From contig JAFUEP010000016.1 in the NCBI GenBank assembly GCA_017470345.1, positions 23,918 to 87,917 of the forward strand: a stretch of 64,000 nucleotides of DNA. Direction: 5' to 3'. This DNA comes from Prevotella sp. Lineage in GTDB: Bacteria > Bacteroidota > Bacteroidia > Bacteroidales > Bacteroidaceae. The position numbers and the translations under genes were made by a program. Shown here piece after piece: positions 54,533 through 61,998 of this stretch. Numbering within the stretch: the stretch's first letter is position 1; each line of letters begins with the position of its first letter. Below the pieces are notes generated by a model, which was not told the origin of the DNA, ran no database searches, and worked only from the letters and a program-made list of their open reading frames with translations.

Positions 54533-55641
54533 AAAACGGTCGAGTCATCGTTGCTATTGACTCTTTCAAAGGGTGCCTGACATCGAAAGAAGCCAATCAA
54601 GCTGCAGCTGCAGGGATTCTGCAAAGGATGCCCGATGCGTTGGTGGTGCAGATTCCCGTCAGCGATGGCGGCGAGGGCTGGCTGGATGCTTTTCGGGAAG
54701 CTGTGGGAGGCGAGTTCGTGGATGTCACCGTCAGAGACCCGTTGATGCGCCTCATTGCGGCACAGTATCTGGTGAGCAGCGATATGGCGGTGATAGAGGT
54801 GGCCAGGGCCAGCGGACTGACGCTGCTCCGCCCAGAGGAGCGCAACCCGATGGTTGCCACTACCTACGGCACAGGCCAGCTCATTGTCGATGCCGTCAGG
54901 CATGGCTGTAAGCACGTCATCGTAGGACTTGGCGGCACTGCCACCAGCGACTGCGGCATCGGCATGCTGCGTGCCATCATCGACAACTTTTCAAAAGGAG
55001 GTATATGGGATGACGTGCAGGAGCTCGACGGCATCCATTTCACGATCGCTTCTGATGTCACCAACCCATTATGCGGCGAGAATGGAGCCGCTTACGTCTT
55101 TGCGCCACAGAAAGGGGCCACGCCTGAGATGGTGTCAAAGCTTGATGCGCGTGCCAGACGGTTTGCCGAGAAGTCGGCTCTACATTTCGGCTACGACCGC
55201 CAGGACATTCCTGGGGCCGGTGCTGCCGGAGGCCTTGGCTACGCCTTCCTGCAATATCTGCATGCCGACTGCCGCTCCGGCATTGACCTGTTGCTTGAAA
55301 CAGTACGTTTTGATGAGCTGCTGAGCGATGCCGACCTCGTCATCACGGGTGAGGGTGCCGCTGACCGCCAGACGCTGATGGGCAAGCTTCCTTATGGCAT
55401 TCTCCGGAAAGCCAAGGCACGACATGTCCCTGTAGCTTTGATTGCCGGTCGGGTCTGTGACCGCCAGCAACTGCTTGATGCAGGCTTCACACAGGCTGAG
55501 TGCATCAACCCTCCGGCATTGCCCATCGAAGATGCCATGACCCCCGAGACGGCAAAACGGAACATCACATATACGTGTGGAGAAATCTTGAGGCAAACAG
55601 AGACCGCAATGTCAGACAACGTTCAAACTGTTCGTCTGTGA
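54529..55641 (+). CDS. Glycerate kinase (GlxK/GarK family)
   Basis: Starting at 54529 the product has 370 residues and begins KNGRVIVAIDSFKGCLTSKE, the standard start of glycerate kinase family 1. Further blocks are PVSDGGEGWLDAF, HVIVGLGGTATSDCGIGMLR, VTNPLCGENGAAYVFAPQKG, IPGAGAAGGLGYAFLQYL and DADLVITGEGAADRQTLMGK. The enzyme phosphorylates D-glycerate with ATP to 2- or 3-phosphoglycerate, linking glyoxylate or aldarate breakdown to glycolysis; galacturonate-derived metabolism would suit the pectin lifestyle, as an inference. The start is coupled to the Tat-leader ORF. The 3' end overlaps a degraded lipoprotein gene on the minus strand. Confidence 0.92.
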   Translation: MKNGRVIVAIDSFKGCLTSKEANQAAAAGILQRMPDALVVQIPVSDGGEGWLDAFREAVGGEFVDVTVRDPLMRLIAAQYLVSSDMAVIEVARASGLTLLRPEERNPMVATTYGTGQLIVDAVRHGCKHVIVGLGGTATSDCGIGMLRAIIDNFSKGGIWDDVQELDGIHFTIASDVTNPLCGENGAAYVFAPQKGATPEMVSKLDARARRFAEKSALHFGYDRQDIPGAGAAGGLGYAFLQYLHADCRSGIDLLLETVRFDELLSDADLVITGEGAADRQTLMGKLPYGILRKAKARHVPVALIAGRVCDRQQLLDAGFTQAECINPPALPIEDAMTPETAKRNITYTCGEILRQTETAMSDNVQTVRL

Positions 55642-55872
55642 GAATCTTCCTGATTTCCTGGTCGTATTCCGGCTGCTGCCTATCATAGTCGTAGGTGTCT
55701 TCCTGCTCTGCCTGGTCGGCTACCGTTCCCGCGTTGGGATGCTGGCCCTGTCCCATCAAAGGACAACACTTTCCATTTCATCTTTAATGACATCGTTGCC
55801 ATTCTTCCTGCCATTACATGCAACCAAGAGTGACATGGTAATAGCGCATATAAGACATGTATATCTCTTCAT
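55565..55872 (-). pseudogene. Small lipoprotein gene broken by a one-base frameshift
   Basis: From ATG at 55872 the frame gives KRYTCLICAITMSLLVACNG, a lipoprotein signal with cysteine, then GRKNGNDVIKDEMESVVL and TGA. An overlapping frame continues at once from an ATG: GQGQHPNAGTVADQAEQEDT, YDYDRQQPEYDQEIRKILTD and EQFERCLTLR. The second half needs the first half's signal, so one missing base near 55757 best explains the arrangement. The last 77 bases lie under the glycerate kinase gene. Function unknown. Confidence 0.6.
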
Positions 55873-55897
55873 GACATGACCTCCTGCGAAAGTTGAA

Positions 55898-56383
55898 TTA
55901 GAGGAAGTAGCCCATCTCGTCGCCACGGCTGACCGTCTTCCCCACGTGCAGTCCCTCCGTCCAGTTGCATGAGCATATCTGCGACATGCCGATGGGCATC
56001 ATAGCCACCAGGCCGTAGTCCTCGGTCTCGATGATGGCCCAAGAGCGTGTCTCAACCATCTGGAAACCGATGTTGTTGAAGTAGTAGTACAGCTTCTGCT
56101 CATCGTCCCACAGCGTATAGCCCCCTCCCGCAGCCACGCCGGGGATGCGGCGCAGCTCGCGTATGGTGCCGCTGACGGGCGCATGGTAGCGGTGGTAGTC
56201 GTTCACGTCGAGGAACGTGTGGGTCAGCGTGCCACCGACGAAGGCTTCCTTATACTGCGAGTCTTCGCCGATGAGCTGTGCGATGTCGCTTATCTTGGCC
56301 GTTTTCACCTGAAGGTCTGAGGGATAGACAAGCTGGTTGTTGTCGTCGATGTGCCAGGTGGATGCGGCGTCATCCTTCTTCAT
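55898..56383 (-). pseudogene. Fragment of a phosphatidylserine decarboxylase-like gene
   Basis: The 161-residue frame contains GGTLTHTFLDVNDYHRYHAP, IPGVAAGGGYTLWDDEQKLY, MVETRSWAIIETEDYGLVAM and PIGMSQICSCNW, matching the C-terminal catalytic part of Bacteroidetes phosphatidylserine decarboxylase-like proteins. It stops after GDEMGYFL, just where the family continues into a phenylalanine-glycine-glycine-serine block that supplies the pyruvoyl serine, and it lacks about the first half of the usual protein. It is therefore truncated at both ends and should be inactive as a decarboxylase. The ATG at 56383 overlaps the cyclophilin stop region, so it is still read with that operon. Confidence 0.65.
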
Positions 56384-56384
56384 A

Positions 56385-57113
56385 TCACTCAATAATGGAA
56401 ACTCTCATCTCGATGTCATCGACGGGTCGGTCTCCGCGTCCAGTGGCAGTGCCCTGGATCATCTCTACCACATCAAGCCCTTCCTCGACCTCACCGAACA
56501 CCGTATACTGGCCGTCGAGATGGGGAGTGCCGCCAACCGTGGAGTATATTTTCATCTGTTCGTCGGTCAGCCCGGACTTTCCCACTTTGCTTTCAGCTTC
56601 TGCAGCCAGTTTGTCTTGCAGTTCCTGCAGTCCTGCACGATTCCTTTCACGGCGCAGCTGCATAATCTCTGCACGATGCTCTGCTGCAAGCTCGTTGAAA
56701 GCTGCCTGCACTTTCTGCATCCTCAATTGTTTGGAGAACTGGCGAAGTTGCCCTTCATTATACACCTGTCCCCAGACGATATAGAACTGTGAACCACTGC
56801 TTCTGCGCTCTGGGTTCACCTCGTCACCCTGTCTGGCTGCCGCCAAGGCTCCACGCTTATGGAAAAGTCCGTCCTTAATCTCTGCTTCAAGGGTATAACC
56901 AGGGTCGCCCATGCCAAGCATCTTGCCTGCGGGTGCGCCCTTGGAGTCAGGATCGCCTCCCTGAATCATAAAGTCCTTTATCACCCGATGGAACAATGTG
57001 CCATCATAATAGCCCTCCTTTGCCAGTTTGAGGAAATTGTCACGATGGATGGGAGTCTCGTCGTATAGGCGAACCACAATGTCGCCAAGCATCGTTTGTA
57101 TTTTTACTTTCAT
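56385..57113 (-). CDS. Cyclophilin-type peptidyl-prolyl isomerase
   Basis: The 242-residue protein has no signal peptide and begins KVKIQTMLGDIVVRLYDETP. The cyclophilin core includes YYDGTLFHRVIKDFMIQGGD (catalytic arginine and phenylalanine), RRSSGSQFYIVWGQ and LDGQYTVFGEVEEGLDVVEM. A charged helical insert at about residues 120-170 (QLRRERNRAGLQELQDKLAA) interrupts the barrel, as in Bacteroidetes relatives that use the same domain. It should catalyse proline cis-trans isomerisation in the cytoplasm. It lies in an operon with a 51-residue protein and a nitroreductase upstream. Confidence 0.93.
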   Translation of the reverse strand: MKVKIQTMLGDIVVRLYDETPIHRDNFLKLAKEGYYDGTLFHRVIKDFMIQGGDPDSKGAPAGKMLGMGDPGYTLEAEIKDGLFHKRGALAAARQGDEVNPERRSSGSQFYIVWGQVYNEGQLRQFSKQLRMQKVQAAFNELAAEHRAEIMQLRRERNRAGLQELQDKLAAEAESKVGKSGLTDEQMKIYSTVGGTPHLDGQYTVFGEVEEGLDVVEMIQGTATGRGDRPVDDIEMRVSIIE

Positions 57114-57114
57114 G

Positions 57115-57270
57115 CTAGTATTGGTCGTTTATATAGTTCTTCGTTGACATATCATAATAGAGTGCTTCCAACTCCTGCAAAGTCAGTTTCTCTACAGAAT
57201 GTTCTATCACTCGTATCAACTCTTCACGTCGATATTCCTCTGATTGTCCTAACCTGTTTGTGTAAGCCAT
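57115..57270 (-). CDS. Small hypothetical protein
   Basis: A 51-residue frame starting AYTNRLGQSEEYRREELIRV and ending LEALYYDMSTKNYINDQY. It begins one base after the nitroreductase stop and ends one base before the cyclophilin start, which supports it as a real gene. It looks helical and acidic-basic, with no motif I recognise. Confidence 0.55.
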   Translation of the reverse strand: MAYTNRLGQSEEYRREELIRVIEHSVEKLTLQELEALYYDMSTKNYINDQY

Positions 57271-57271
57271 A

Positions 57272-57769
57272 TCACTTTGCAATATCTTCAATGGGTTTAC
57301 GTTTCTTTTCTTTCGGCTCGTCAGCTGCATATCCGATGGGAATGATGACAGCAGGCTCTTCACTCTCAGGCAGGGCAAACAGTTCTTTACATAGGACAGC
57401 ATCGAAGTTACATACCCAGCATGTAGCCAGACCTTGCTCTGTAGCAGCCAGACATAAATGCTCAACGGCAATAGCTATGTCAATGTTTCCATGATGCTTG
57501 CCGTCTGCCCTTACCCATTCCTCATCGTGCAAGATAGAGGCTATGACGTACATGGGAGCCGTCTTAAACCAGTCACGGTTATAGCATTGCTGCAACTTGA
57601 CTTTATCCTCCTCATTGCAGACAATGTGGAATCGCCAAGGTTGTTTGTTGACTGCTGAAGGTGCAAAGCGTACACACTCCAAGATATACTCCAGTTTCTC
57701 TTTCTCTACGCTGAGGGACTTGTATGCCCTGCAACTATATCTGTTCTTTACAAGTTCTAAAAAGTTCAT
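57272..57769 (-). CDS. Nitroreductase-family protein
   Basis: The 165-residue FMN-dependent oxidoreductase begins NFLELVKNRYSCRAYKSLSV and contains ILECVRFAPSAVNKQPWRFH (FMN phosphate and ring contacts), NIDIAIAVEHLCLAATEQGL, ATCWVCNF and PAVIIPIGYAADEPKEKKRK. It is a short member of the family typical of anaerobes and should use NAD(P)H to reduce nitro compounds or quinones; the natural substrate is unknown. It is the first gene of the operon running to the cyclophilin. Confidence 0.92.
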   Translation of the reverse strand: MNFLELVKNRYSCRAYKSLSVEKEKLEYILECVRFAPSAVNKQPWRFHIVCNEEDKVKLQQCYNRDWFKTAPMYVIASILHDEEWVRADGKHHGNIDIAIAVEHLCLAATEQGLATCWVCNFDAVLCKELFALPESEEPAVIIPIGYAADEPKEKKRKPIEDIAK

Positions 57770-57770
57770 G

Positions 57771-58089
57771 TTATTCTCCGATTATTGTTACTACTATCTT
57801 TCTTGCCCCACCATAGTTGCGGTATTCACCGAAATAGATGCCCTGCCAGGTCCCCATATTCAAGCGCCCGTTGGTGATAGGTATCGTCAAGCTTGAAGAT
57901 CGTTTCCATGTCTACACGCACATCCGGGTCGGCGTTTTCGTTGATGCTCAGTCCGCAGCTCGTATGCTTGCAGAATAGGTTGACAATGCCTGTCTTGGGT
58001 AATTTGGGCAACAGGCTCATTATCTCACTTGTGACTAAATGAAAGCCACGAGACTTGGGTCTAAGGGTCATTTCTAACTGTTCTATCAT
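57771..58089 (-). pseudogene. YjbQ (UPF0047) gene with an internal deletion
   Basis: The start reads IEQLEMTLRPKSRGFHLVTS and continues KTGIVNLFCKHTSCGLSINE, NADPDVRVDMETIF, all conserved in YjbQ. After METIF the frame goes out of register: the family's C-terminal part, TIPITNGRLNMGTWQGIYFG then EYRNYGGARKIVVTIIGE, is present in another frame up to TAA at 57771. About 34 residues that normally lie between are missing, including the HAKSSLLG block. YjbQ proteins have weak thiamine-phosphate synthase activity; this copy is broken. Its 5' end lies inside the duplicated promoter segment. Confidence 0.8.
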
Positions 58090-58174
58090 AAACATTCATA
58101 ATTGTGAGGGCAAAATTACGAAAAATCGGATGAAAAAGAGTACCTTTGCCTGTCGATTTAATAAGATTTAGTAT
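58072..58174. repeat. Duplicated divergent promoter segment, copy 2
   Basis: Matches 52250-52352 almost base for base; contains the TACCTTTG -7 element at 58141-58148 and on the other side the first codons of yjbQ. Confidence 0.85.
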
Positions 58175-58358
58175 GATTGACGAGATTATCGCCTACAACA
58201 AGACGTAAGCAACTACTGCCATAGTGCGTATGACTGGAGTTTAGCCAAAGAATAAGGCAACTGGTACCACAAGGATGGTTGTTGAGTATGTTCCTGCGCT
58301 TGACGTTAAGAACGAGACTGGAACCATCAATGTGTTAGATTATTTGAAAAAAGACTGA
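58173..58358 (+). pseudogene. Gene remnant between yjbQ and the DUF4250 gene
   Basis: After the promoter, ATG at 58173 reads IDEIIAYNKT and stops at 58206. A further 27-residue frame, 58275-58358, reads VVEYVPALDVKNETGTINVL and overlaps the next start. The pieces look like the two ends of a lost gene; the IDEIIAYNK start recalls Bacteroidetes carbonic anhydrases, but this is too short to be sure. Confidence 0.35.
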
Positions 58359-58558
58359 TGGAATACCTGCCTAAAGACCCAGCAATACTGGTTTCGAGCG
58401 TCAATATGCTTCTGAGAGACGAAGAGTTTGACAGCCTCGAATCACTGTGCTATGCCTTCAGCAGAGAGCCGAGGGAGATACAGGACTATCTGCTTGACAA
58501 AGGTTTTGTATGGAGTGAGAGTCAGAAACAATTCAGACCTATTGGCTACGACGCATGA
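58358..58558 (+). CDS. DUF4250 domain protein
   Basis: The 66-residue product begins EYLPKDPAILVSSVNMLLRD and contains LESLCYAFSREPREIQDYLL and a C-terminal QKQFRPIG, matching the whole DUF4250 domain, a short helical protein family of unknown function found in Firmicutes and Bacteroidetes. It starts inside the stop of the preceding remnant and overlaps the next gene by four bases, so it is part of a run of tightly packed genes. Confidence 0.82.
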   Translation: MEYLPKDPAILVSSVNMLLRDEEFDSLESLCYAFSREPREIQDYLLDKGFVWSESQKQFRPIGYDA

Positions 58559-58800
58559 TAACTCGTGACAGCATAGAGACAGCATACTGTTTTCTGCATC
58601 AGAAGCGGAATGTGTATGTTCACTCAACCCTTGACTGGCAGAAGGACGACATAGAGTATGCTATTGCATCATACGTCGATGACATGAGCCAGGAACTGTA
58701 TGATGAAATATCTGGTGGGGAAGCAGATTTCCTGAGAGACCACAAAAGGTTTCAGGAAGATATAGCCCATGCGGTCCAAAGATTAGAAGAAAGACTATAA
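58555..58800 (+). CDS. Small hypothetical protein after DUF4250
   Basis: The 81-residue product begins ITRDSIETAYCFLHQKRNVY and has YVHSTLDWQKDDIEYAIASY, VDDMSQELYDEISGG and ends DIAHAVQRLEERL. The ATGA overlap with DUF4250 suggests they are made together. I do not recognise the family; it appears soluble and helical with an acidic middle. Confidence 0.75.
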   Translation: MITRDSIETAYCFLHQKRNVYVHSTLDWQKDDIEYAIASYVDDMSQELYDEISGGEADFLRDHKRFQEDIAHAVQRLEERL

Positions 58801-58816
58801 CAATAAAAGAACTGAT

Positions 58817-59434
58817 ATGAAGAAAATTATTGCAATTTGCTTACTTGTGACGATGTGTTTACTTGATGCTAAGGCACAGAGTAGCACCGTCGTCAACAAC
58901 GAGGTCATTAACACCATTATGGCACGCCGTTCCGTGAGGAAGTACCTTGACAAGCCTGTTGAGCATGAGAAGCTGGAGGCTGTGGTCCGTTGTGGAATCA
59001 ACGCACCCAGCGGAATGAACAGGCAACCTTGGGCTATCCGTGTCGTGGAGAACAAGGAACTCATTGACAAAGTGACAGAGGTGTTCAAGGCAAAGAACTC
59101 CGACATGGTGAACCATGACCCGAACTTCAAGAACATGTTTCGTAATGCTCCTAACATTATCTGTGTCTGTACTCCTGCAAATGGCGGAGGTGAGATAGAT
59201 GCAGGACTGTTGGGCGAGAATATGATGTTAGCAGCTCAATCCCTGGGGCTTGGGACATGCTGCCTTGGCGGGCCTGTACGTTTTATCAAGACCGATCCGG
59301 GAGCGCAGTTCTTCCTTGACCGCCTTGACATCCCTGAAGACTATCAGTTGAACTATATCATTGCTATCGGCTATCCTGACGAGCAGCCAGAGGCCAAGCC
59401 CCGTGATGAGAGTAAGGTGAAATACATCAGATAA
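58817..59434 (+). CDS. Exported nitroreductase-family protein
   Basis: The 205-residue product has a signal peptide of about 20 residues (KKIIAICLLVTMCLLDAKAQ), unusual for a nitroreductase, then NTIMARRSVRKYLDKPVEHE, VRCGINAPSGMNRQPWAIRV, GLLGENMMLAAQSLGLGTCC, LGGPVRFI and YIIAIGYPDEQPEAKPRDES, the usual FMN-binding blocks. It would act in the periplasm, perhaps reducing quinones or nitro compounds taken from outside; this is inference. It is the second nitroreductase in 2 kb and follows the small DUF4250 pair. Confidence 0.9.
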   Translation: MKKIIAICLLVTMCLLDAKAQSSTVVNNEVINTIMARRSVRKYLDKPVEHEKLEAVVRCGINAPSGMNRQPWAIRVVENKELIDKVTEVFKAKNSDMVNHDPNFKNMFRNAPNIICVCTPANGGGEIDAGLLGENMMLAAQSLGLGTCCLGGPVRFIKTDPGAQFFLDRLDIPEDYQLNYIIAIGYPDEQPEAKPRDESKVKYIR

Positions 59435-59436
59435 GC

Positions 59437-59706
59437 ATGAAACAAGTATTTGAAGATACTATTCGTCGGGATCTGCACCTGTTCCTTCAATCTATGAAGG
59501 AGGTAGACGAGCGTCTGCCGGAATGTTCTGATGTCGAGGAGAAGTGGGAGCAGATAGCTAAAGCCTATATTCCTGATGGTATCAGGGAGTTCAACGACTT
59601 CCCTTCCGCATCCCTTGGTTGGATGATGTATATCGGCATGGCCGTCGCCAAATTCTGGGATGCAGAGTGGGACATCTACTCGAAGGTTGAAGACCTCTAC
59701 GCCTAA
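59437..59706 (+). CDS. Hypothetical protein, N-terminal half of a split gene
   Basis: The 89-residue frame reads KQVFEDTIRRDLHLFLQSMK, YIPDGIREFNDFPSASLGWM and MYIGMAVAKFWDAEWDIYSK and ends in DLYA followed by TAA at 59704. The next frame starts immediately with ATG in the same register and continues what looks like the second half of the same Bacteroidetes protein of about 175 residues. Function unknown. Confidence 0.65.
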   Translation: MKQVFEDTIRRDLHLFLQSMKEVDERLPECSDVEEKWEQIAKAYIPDGIREFNDFPSASLGWMMYIGMAVAKFWDAEWDIYSKVEDLYA

Positions 59707-59970
59707 ATGCGAGACAAGAGAGGTTTTGACTGTAAGGATGAATATATCCGTGAAGAAGTGTTGTCGCTGAGAGGTGTTGATTATACAGTACTGGAGGAAC
59801 TCGTCGGTGAATGTGCCTCACGTGTGTATAACGCACTCCGTCACCAGAGTATCGAGCCGGGAACCAAAGAGGCTTTCAACGCCTACGTTTCCTGTCTGCA
59901 TCAGCTCTACCTGCTTGGAGCCGTCATGCAGTTGAACAGAATGGGCTATCACATGACAAAGATGAACTAA
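59707..59970 (+). CDS. Hypothetical protein, C-terminal half of a split gene
   Basis: The 87-residue frame begins RDKRGFDCKDEYIREEVLSL and contains LEELVGECASRVYNALRHQS and QLYLLGAVMQLNRMGYHM. It is in frame with the preceding ORF, separated only by a TAA codon, and its N-terminus RDKRGFD is an internal motif of the full-length relatives. It may still be made as a separate chain because the ATG follows the stop directly. Confidence 0.65.
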   Translation: MRDKRGFDCKDEYIREEVLSLRGVDYTVLEELVGECASRVYNALRHQSIEPGTKEAFNAYVSCLHQLYLLGAVMQLNRMGYHMTKMN

Positions 59971-59979
59971 TAGTACTGA

Positions 59980-60462
59980 ATGATTGAGAACATGACATAT
60001 ACGGTTGAAAGACCTACGACTGAAATTGATGCTAAAGTCTATATCGTGGGAGGGCACCAGTTCAGGTATGGAGTCCCTGTTATTCTGATTGCTCAGGTGG
60101 CCTTGTTCTTCCTATGCTCATGTGGGACTGCTTCACTATCAACAAGCCCATCAAGCCAGATAGAGCAAGGCAACATATCACAAGCTGCCGAAAGGGCGCA
60201 AGAACATTCCCCCAGCGTATTCTTGGTAATGTACGATGCCGAGACAGGGAAAGCACCTCTGTTAAAAGCCATAGAGGACTACAAGTGTGAGATTAAATAT
60301 GACTATGGCATCATCAATGGCATGGCCTTGAAGAAGCCGGATGACAAAACACTTGAAGAGACCATGCAATATTTCAAGAATGTTAAAGGCGTGATAAATG
60401 TTGAATACGACCATGTCTATCGTCTGACAGATCCTGTAAAACTCAGATTAGAGATAAAATGA
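59980..60462 (+). CDS. Lipoprotein-like protein with inhibitor I9-like domain
   Basis: In the 160-residue frame the first 30 residues look unrelated; a signal-like segment VPVILIAQVALFFLCSCGTA with a lipobox cysteine follows, so the real start may be later or the 5' end may be altered. Residues about 78-160 (KAPLLKAIEDYKCEIKYDYG, INGMALKKPDDKTLEETMQY, FKNVKGVINVEYDHVYRL) have the beta-alpha-beta pattern of peptidase inhibitor I9 / propeptide domains. It might be a free inhibitor or chaperone domain at the envelope. The stop overlaps the next gene by four bases. Confidence 0.6.
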   Translation: MIENMTYTVERPTTEIDAKVYIVGGHQFRYGVPVILIAQVALFFLCSCGTASLSTSPSSQIEQGNISQAAERAQEHSPSVFLVMYDAETGKAPLLKAIEDYKCEIKYDYGIINGMALKKPDDKTLEETMQYFKNVKGVINVEYDHVYRLTDPVKLRLEIK

Positions 60463-60926
60463 AGAAGATAATAAACCCTTGGAGGAACCATCCCGAATAC
60501 AACTGTTTCGGCTGTTGTCCTGAGAATCCCGTCGGGCTTCACATGGAGTTCTATGAGGATGGGGATTATATCGTGAGTACCTGGCATCCCGAAAAGAATT
60601 ATCAGGGATGGGTCAATACCATGCACGGCGGTATTCTGAGCACGCTCATTGATGAGGTGTGCGGATGGGTGGTTACCCGTAAGCTTCAGACCAGCGGCTA
60701 CACCGTGCAGCTTAACGTGAAGTTCCGCAAAGCCATTCCGACGACAGAGCCAAAGCTGACCATCAAAGCCAAAGTGGCTAAACAGGTACGAAATCTGGTT
60801 TATATCAACGCGGAGATAACCAACTCGAAAGGCGAACTCTGTAATGAGGGAGAGACTGTCTACTTCCTGATGAACCCGGAGAAAGCGAAGGAGATGGGAT
60901 TCTTGCATTGCGACGTAGAAGAATAG
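60459..60926 (+). CDS. PaaI-family hotdog thioesterase
   Basis: The 155-residue product begins KKIINPWRNHPEYNCFGCCP and contains NPVGLHMEFYEDGDYIVSTW, YQGWVNTMHGGILSTLIDEV (the hotdog active-site HGG...E region) and YTVQLNVKFRKAIPTTEPKL. It should hydrolyse an acyl-CoA thioester in the cytoplasm; the acyl group is unknown. Length and motifs match the family. The start overlaps the previous stop (ATGA). Bases 60927-60997 downstream hold only short broken frames. Confidence 0.9.
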   Translation: MKKIINPWRNHPEYNCFGCCPENPVGLHMEFYEDGDYIVSTWHPEKNYQGWVNTMHGGILSTLIDEVCGWVVTRKLQTSGYTVQLNVKFRKAIPTTEPKLTIKAKVAKQVRNLVYINAEITNSKGELCNEGETVYFLMNPEKAKEMGFLHCDVEE

Positions 60927-60997
60927 TCAGATGAACATTGAAGAAGTGCGAAAATAAGCATGAGCATAAATGAACAGGTGACTAAAGATAAGGGACG

Positions 60998-61423
60998 ATG
61001 GCCATAGACGATTATTTGGAGAAGCCTTACTGGCTGATTGACATTCTGCCCAAGCAGGTGCCATCAAATTGCCGGGGGCAGTATTTCAAGATAGAGAAAT
61101 ACTGGCTGGAGCAGCCGCAGCTCGTCAGGATTTGCCATAAGTTTGCCAGTCTGCTGATGAAGCTGAACTGCTACTATGATGTCTCAATAGTAGATGCCGA
61201 TGGTGCTGCCTCTGTCAGCCTGCAGCCCGAATCACTGGAGGAGATGCTGACAGGAGGGGATGCCGTCTATATGGTCATGGACTCTGAGAACGCGATGATA
61301 GGTTTCAACGGCGATGACCATTACATGACCCTCTATAACCCCAGTAATGAATTGCTGGAGTTGGTTTCCCTACTGGCGAGTTCCGAGGGGCTGTTCGTCT
61401 GGAAGCCTGATAACGAAGAATGA
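60998..61423 (+). CDS. Hypothetical protein
   Basis: The 141-residue product begins AIDDYLEKPYWLIDILPKQV, contains YFKIEKYWLEQPQLVRICHK and ends DHYMTLYNPSNELLELVSLL plus a short tail. The start YWLIDILPKQVP is shared by numerous Bacteroidetes hypothetical proteins that I cannot tie to a function. It has no signal peptide and looks globular and soluble. It ends four bases before the phospholipase D-like gene. Confidence 0.72.
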   Translation: MAIDDYLEKPYWLIDILPKQVPSNCRGQYFKIEKYWLEQPQLVRICHKFASLLMKLNCYYDVSIVDADGAASVSLQPESLEEMLTGGDAVYMVMDSENAMIGFNGDDHYMTLYNPSNELLELVSLLASSEGLFVWKPDNEE

Positions 61424-61426
61424 GAT

Positions 61427-61998
61427 ATGAGCTTCATCAAGTATATAGCAGACGAGAACCACTACAAGGAAGTCCTGTCACTGGTCGGCAAGGCCAAACG
61501 GACGGTGTGGATTGGGACGGCAGACATCAAAGACCTTTACGTTGATGACAAGCCATTCCTTGCCATACTTGCCGCTCTTTTGAAGAAAGGCGTGGAGGTC
61601 AGGCTGATTCATGCGAAAGAACCTGGAACGGCTTGGAGGGATGACCATGAGAAGCATCCTATCCTCTACGATGGTATGGAGCGGGTGCTGTGCCCGCGTG
61701 TCCACTTCAAGCTCATCATCATCGATAGCAGCGTTGCATACGTTGGCTCCGCAAATCTGACAGGAGCAGGAATGGGCATGAAGTCACTGCGGAAACGGCG
61801 CTCGACCTCTGGTCGCTTTGCTCAGCAAAGAACTTCGAGGCTGGCATCTTAACCGATGACCCAGAAATGGTGGAAGCGGCCATTGAGCAGTTCGACAGTG
61901 TGTGGATAGGCAAGTTTTTCACAAGTTCAAGCATAAATGCTGCAAAGAATGTGGCCGTAGAGAATATTGTTCAGACCCAATTAAGTGAAGTGTTATGA
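61427..61998 (+). pseudogene. Phospholipase D-like (HKD) gene with a frameshift
   Basis: The first frame (to 61852) reads SFIKYIADENHYKEVLSLVG, KAKRTVWIGTADIKDLYV and the HKD-like motif HFKLIIIDSSVAYVGSANLT, then goes out of frame near 61775. The following frame continues HEVTAETALDLWSLCSAKNF, EAGILTDDPEMVEAAIEQF and DSVWIGKFF to TGA at 61996. Together they give a protein of about 190 residues typical of single-HKD PLD-family proteins in Bacteroidetes, nuclease or phosphodiesterase-like. A one-base change separates the halves. The stop overlaps the next start (ATGA). Confidence 0.7.
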
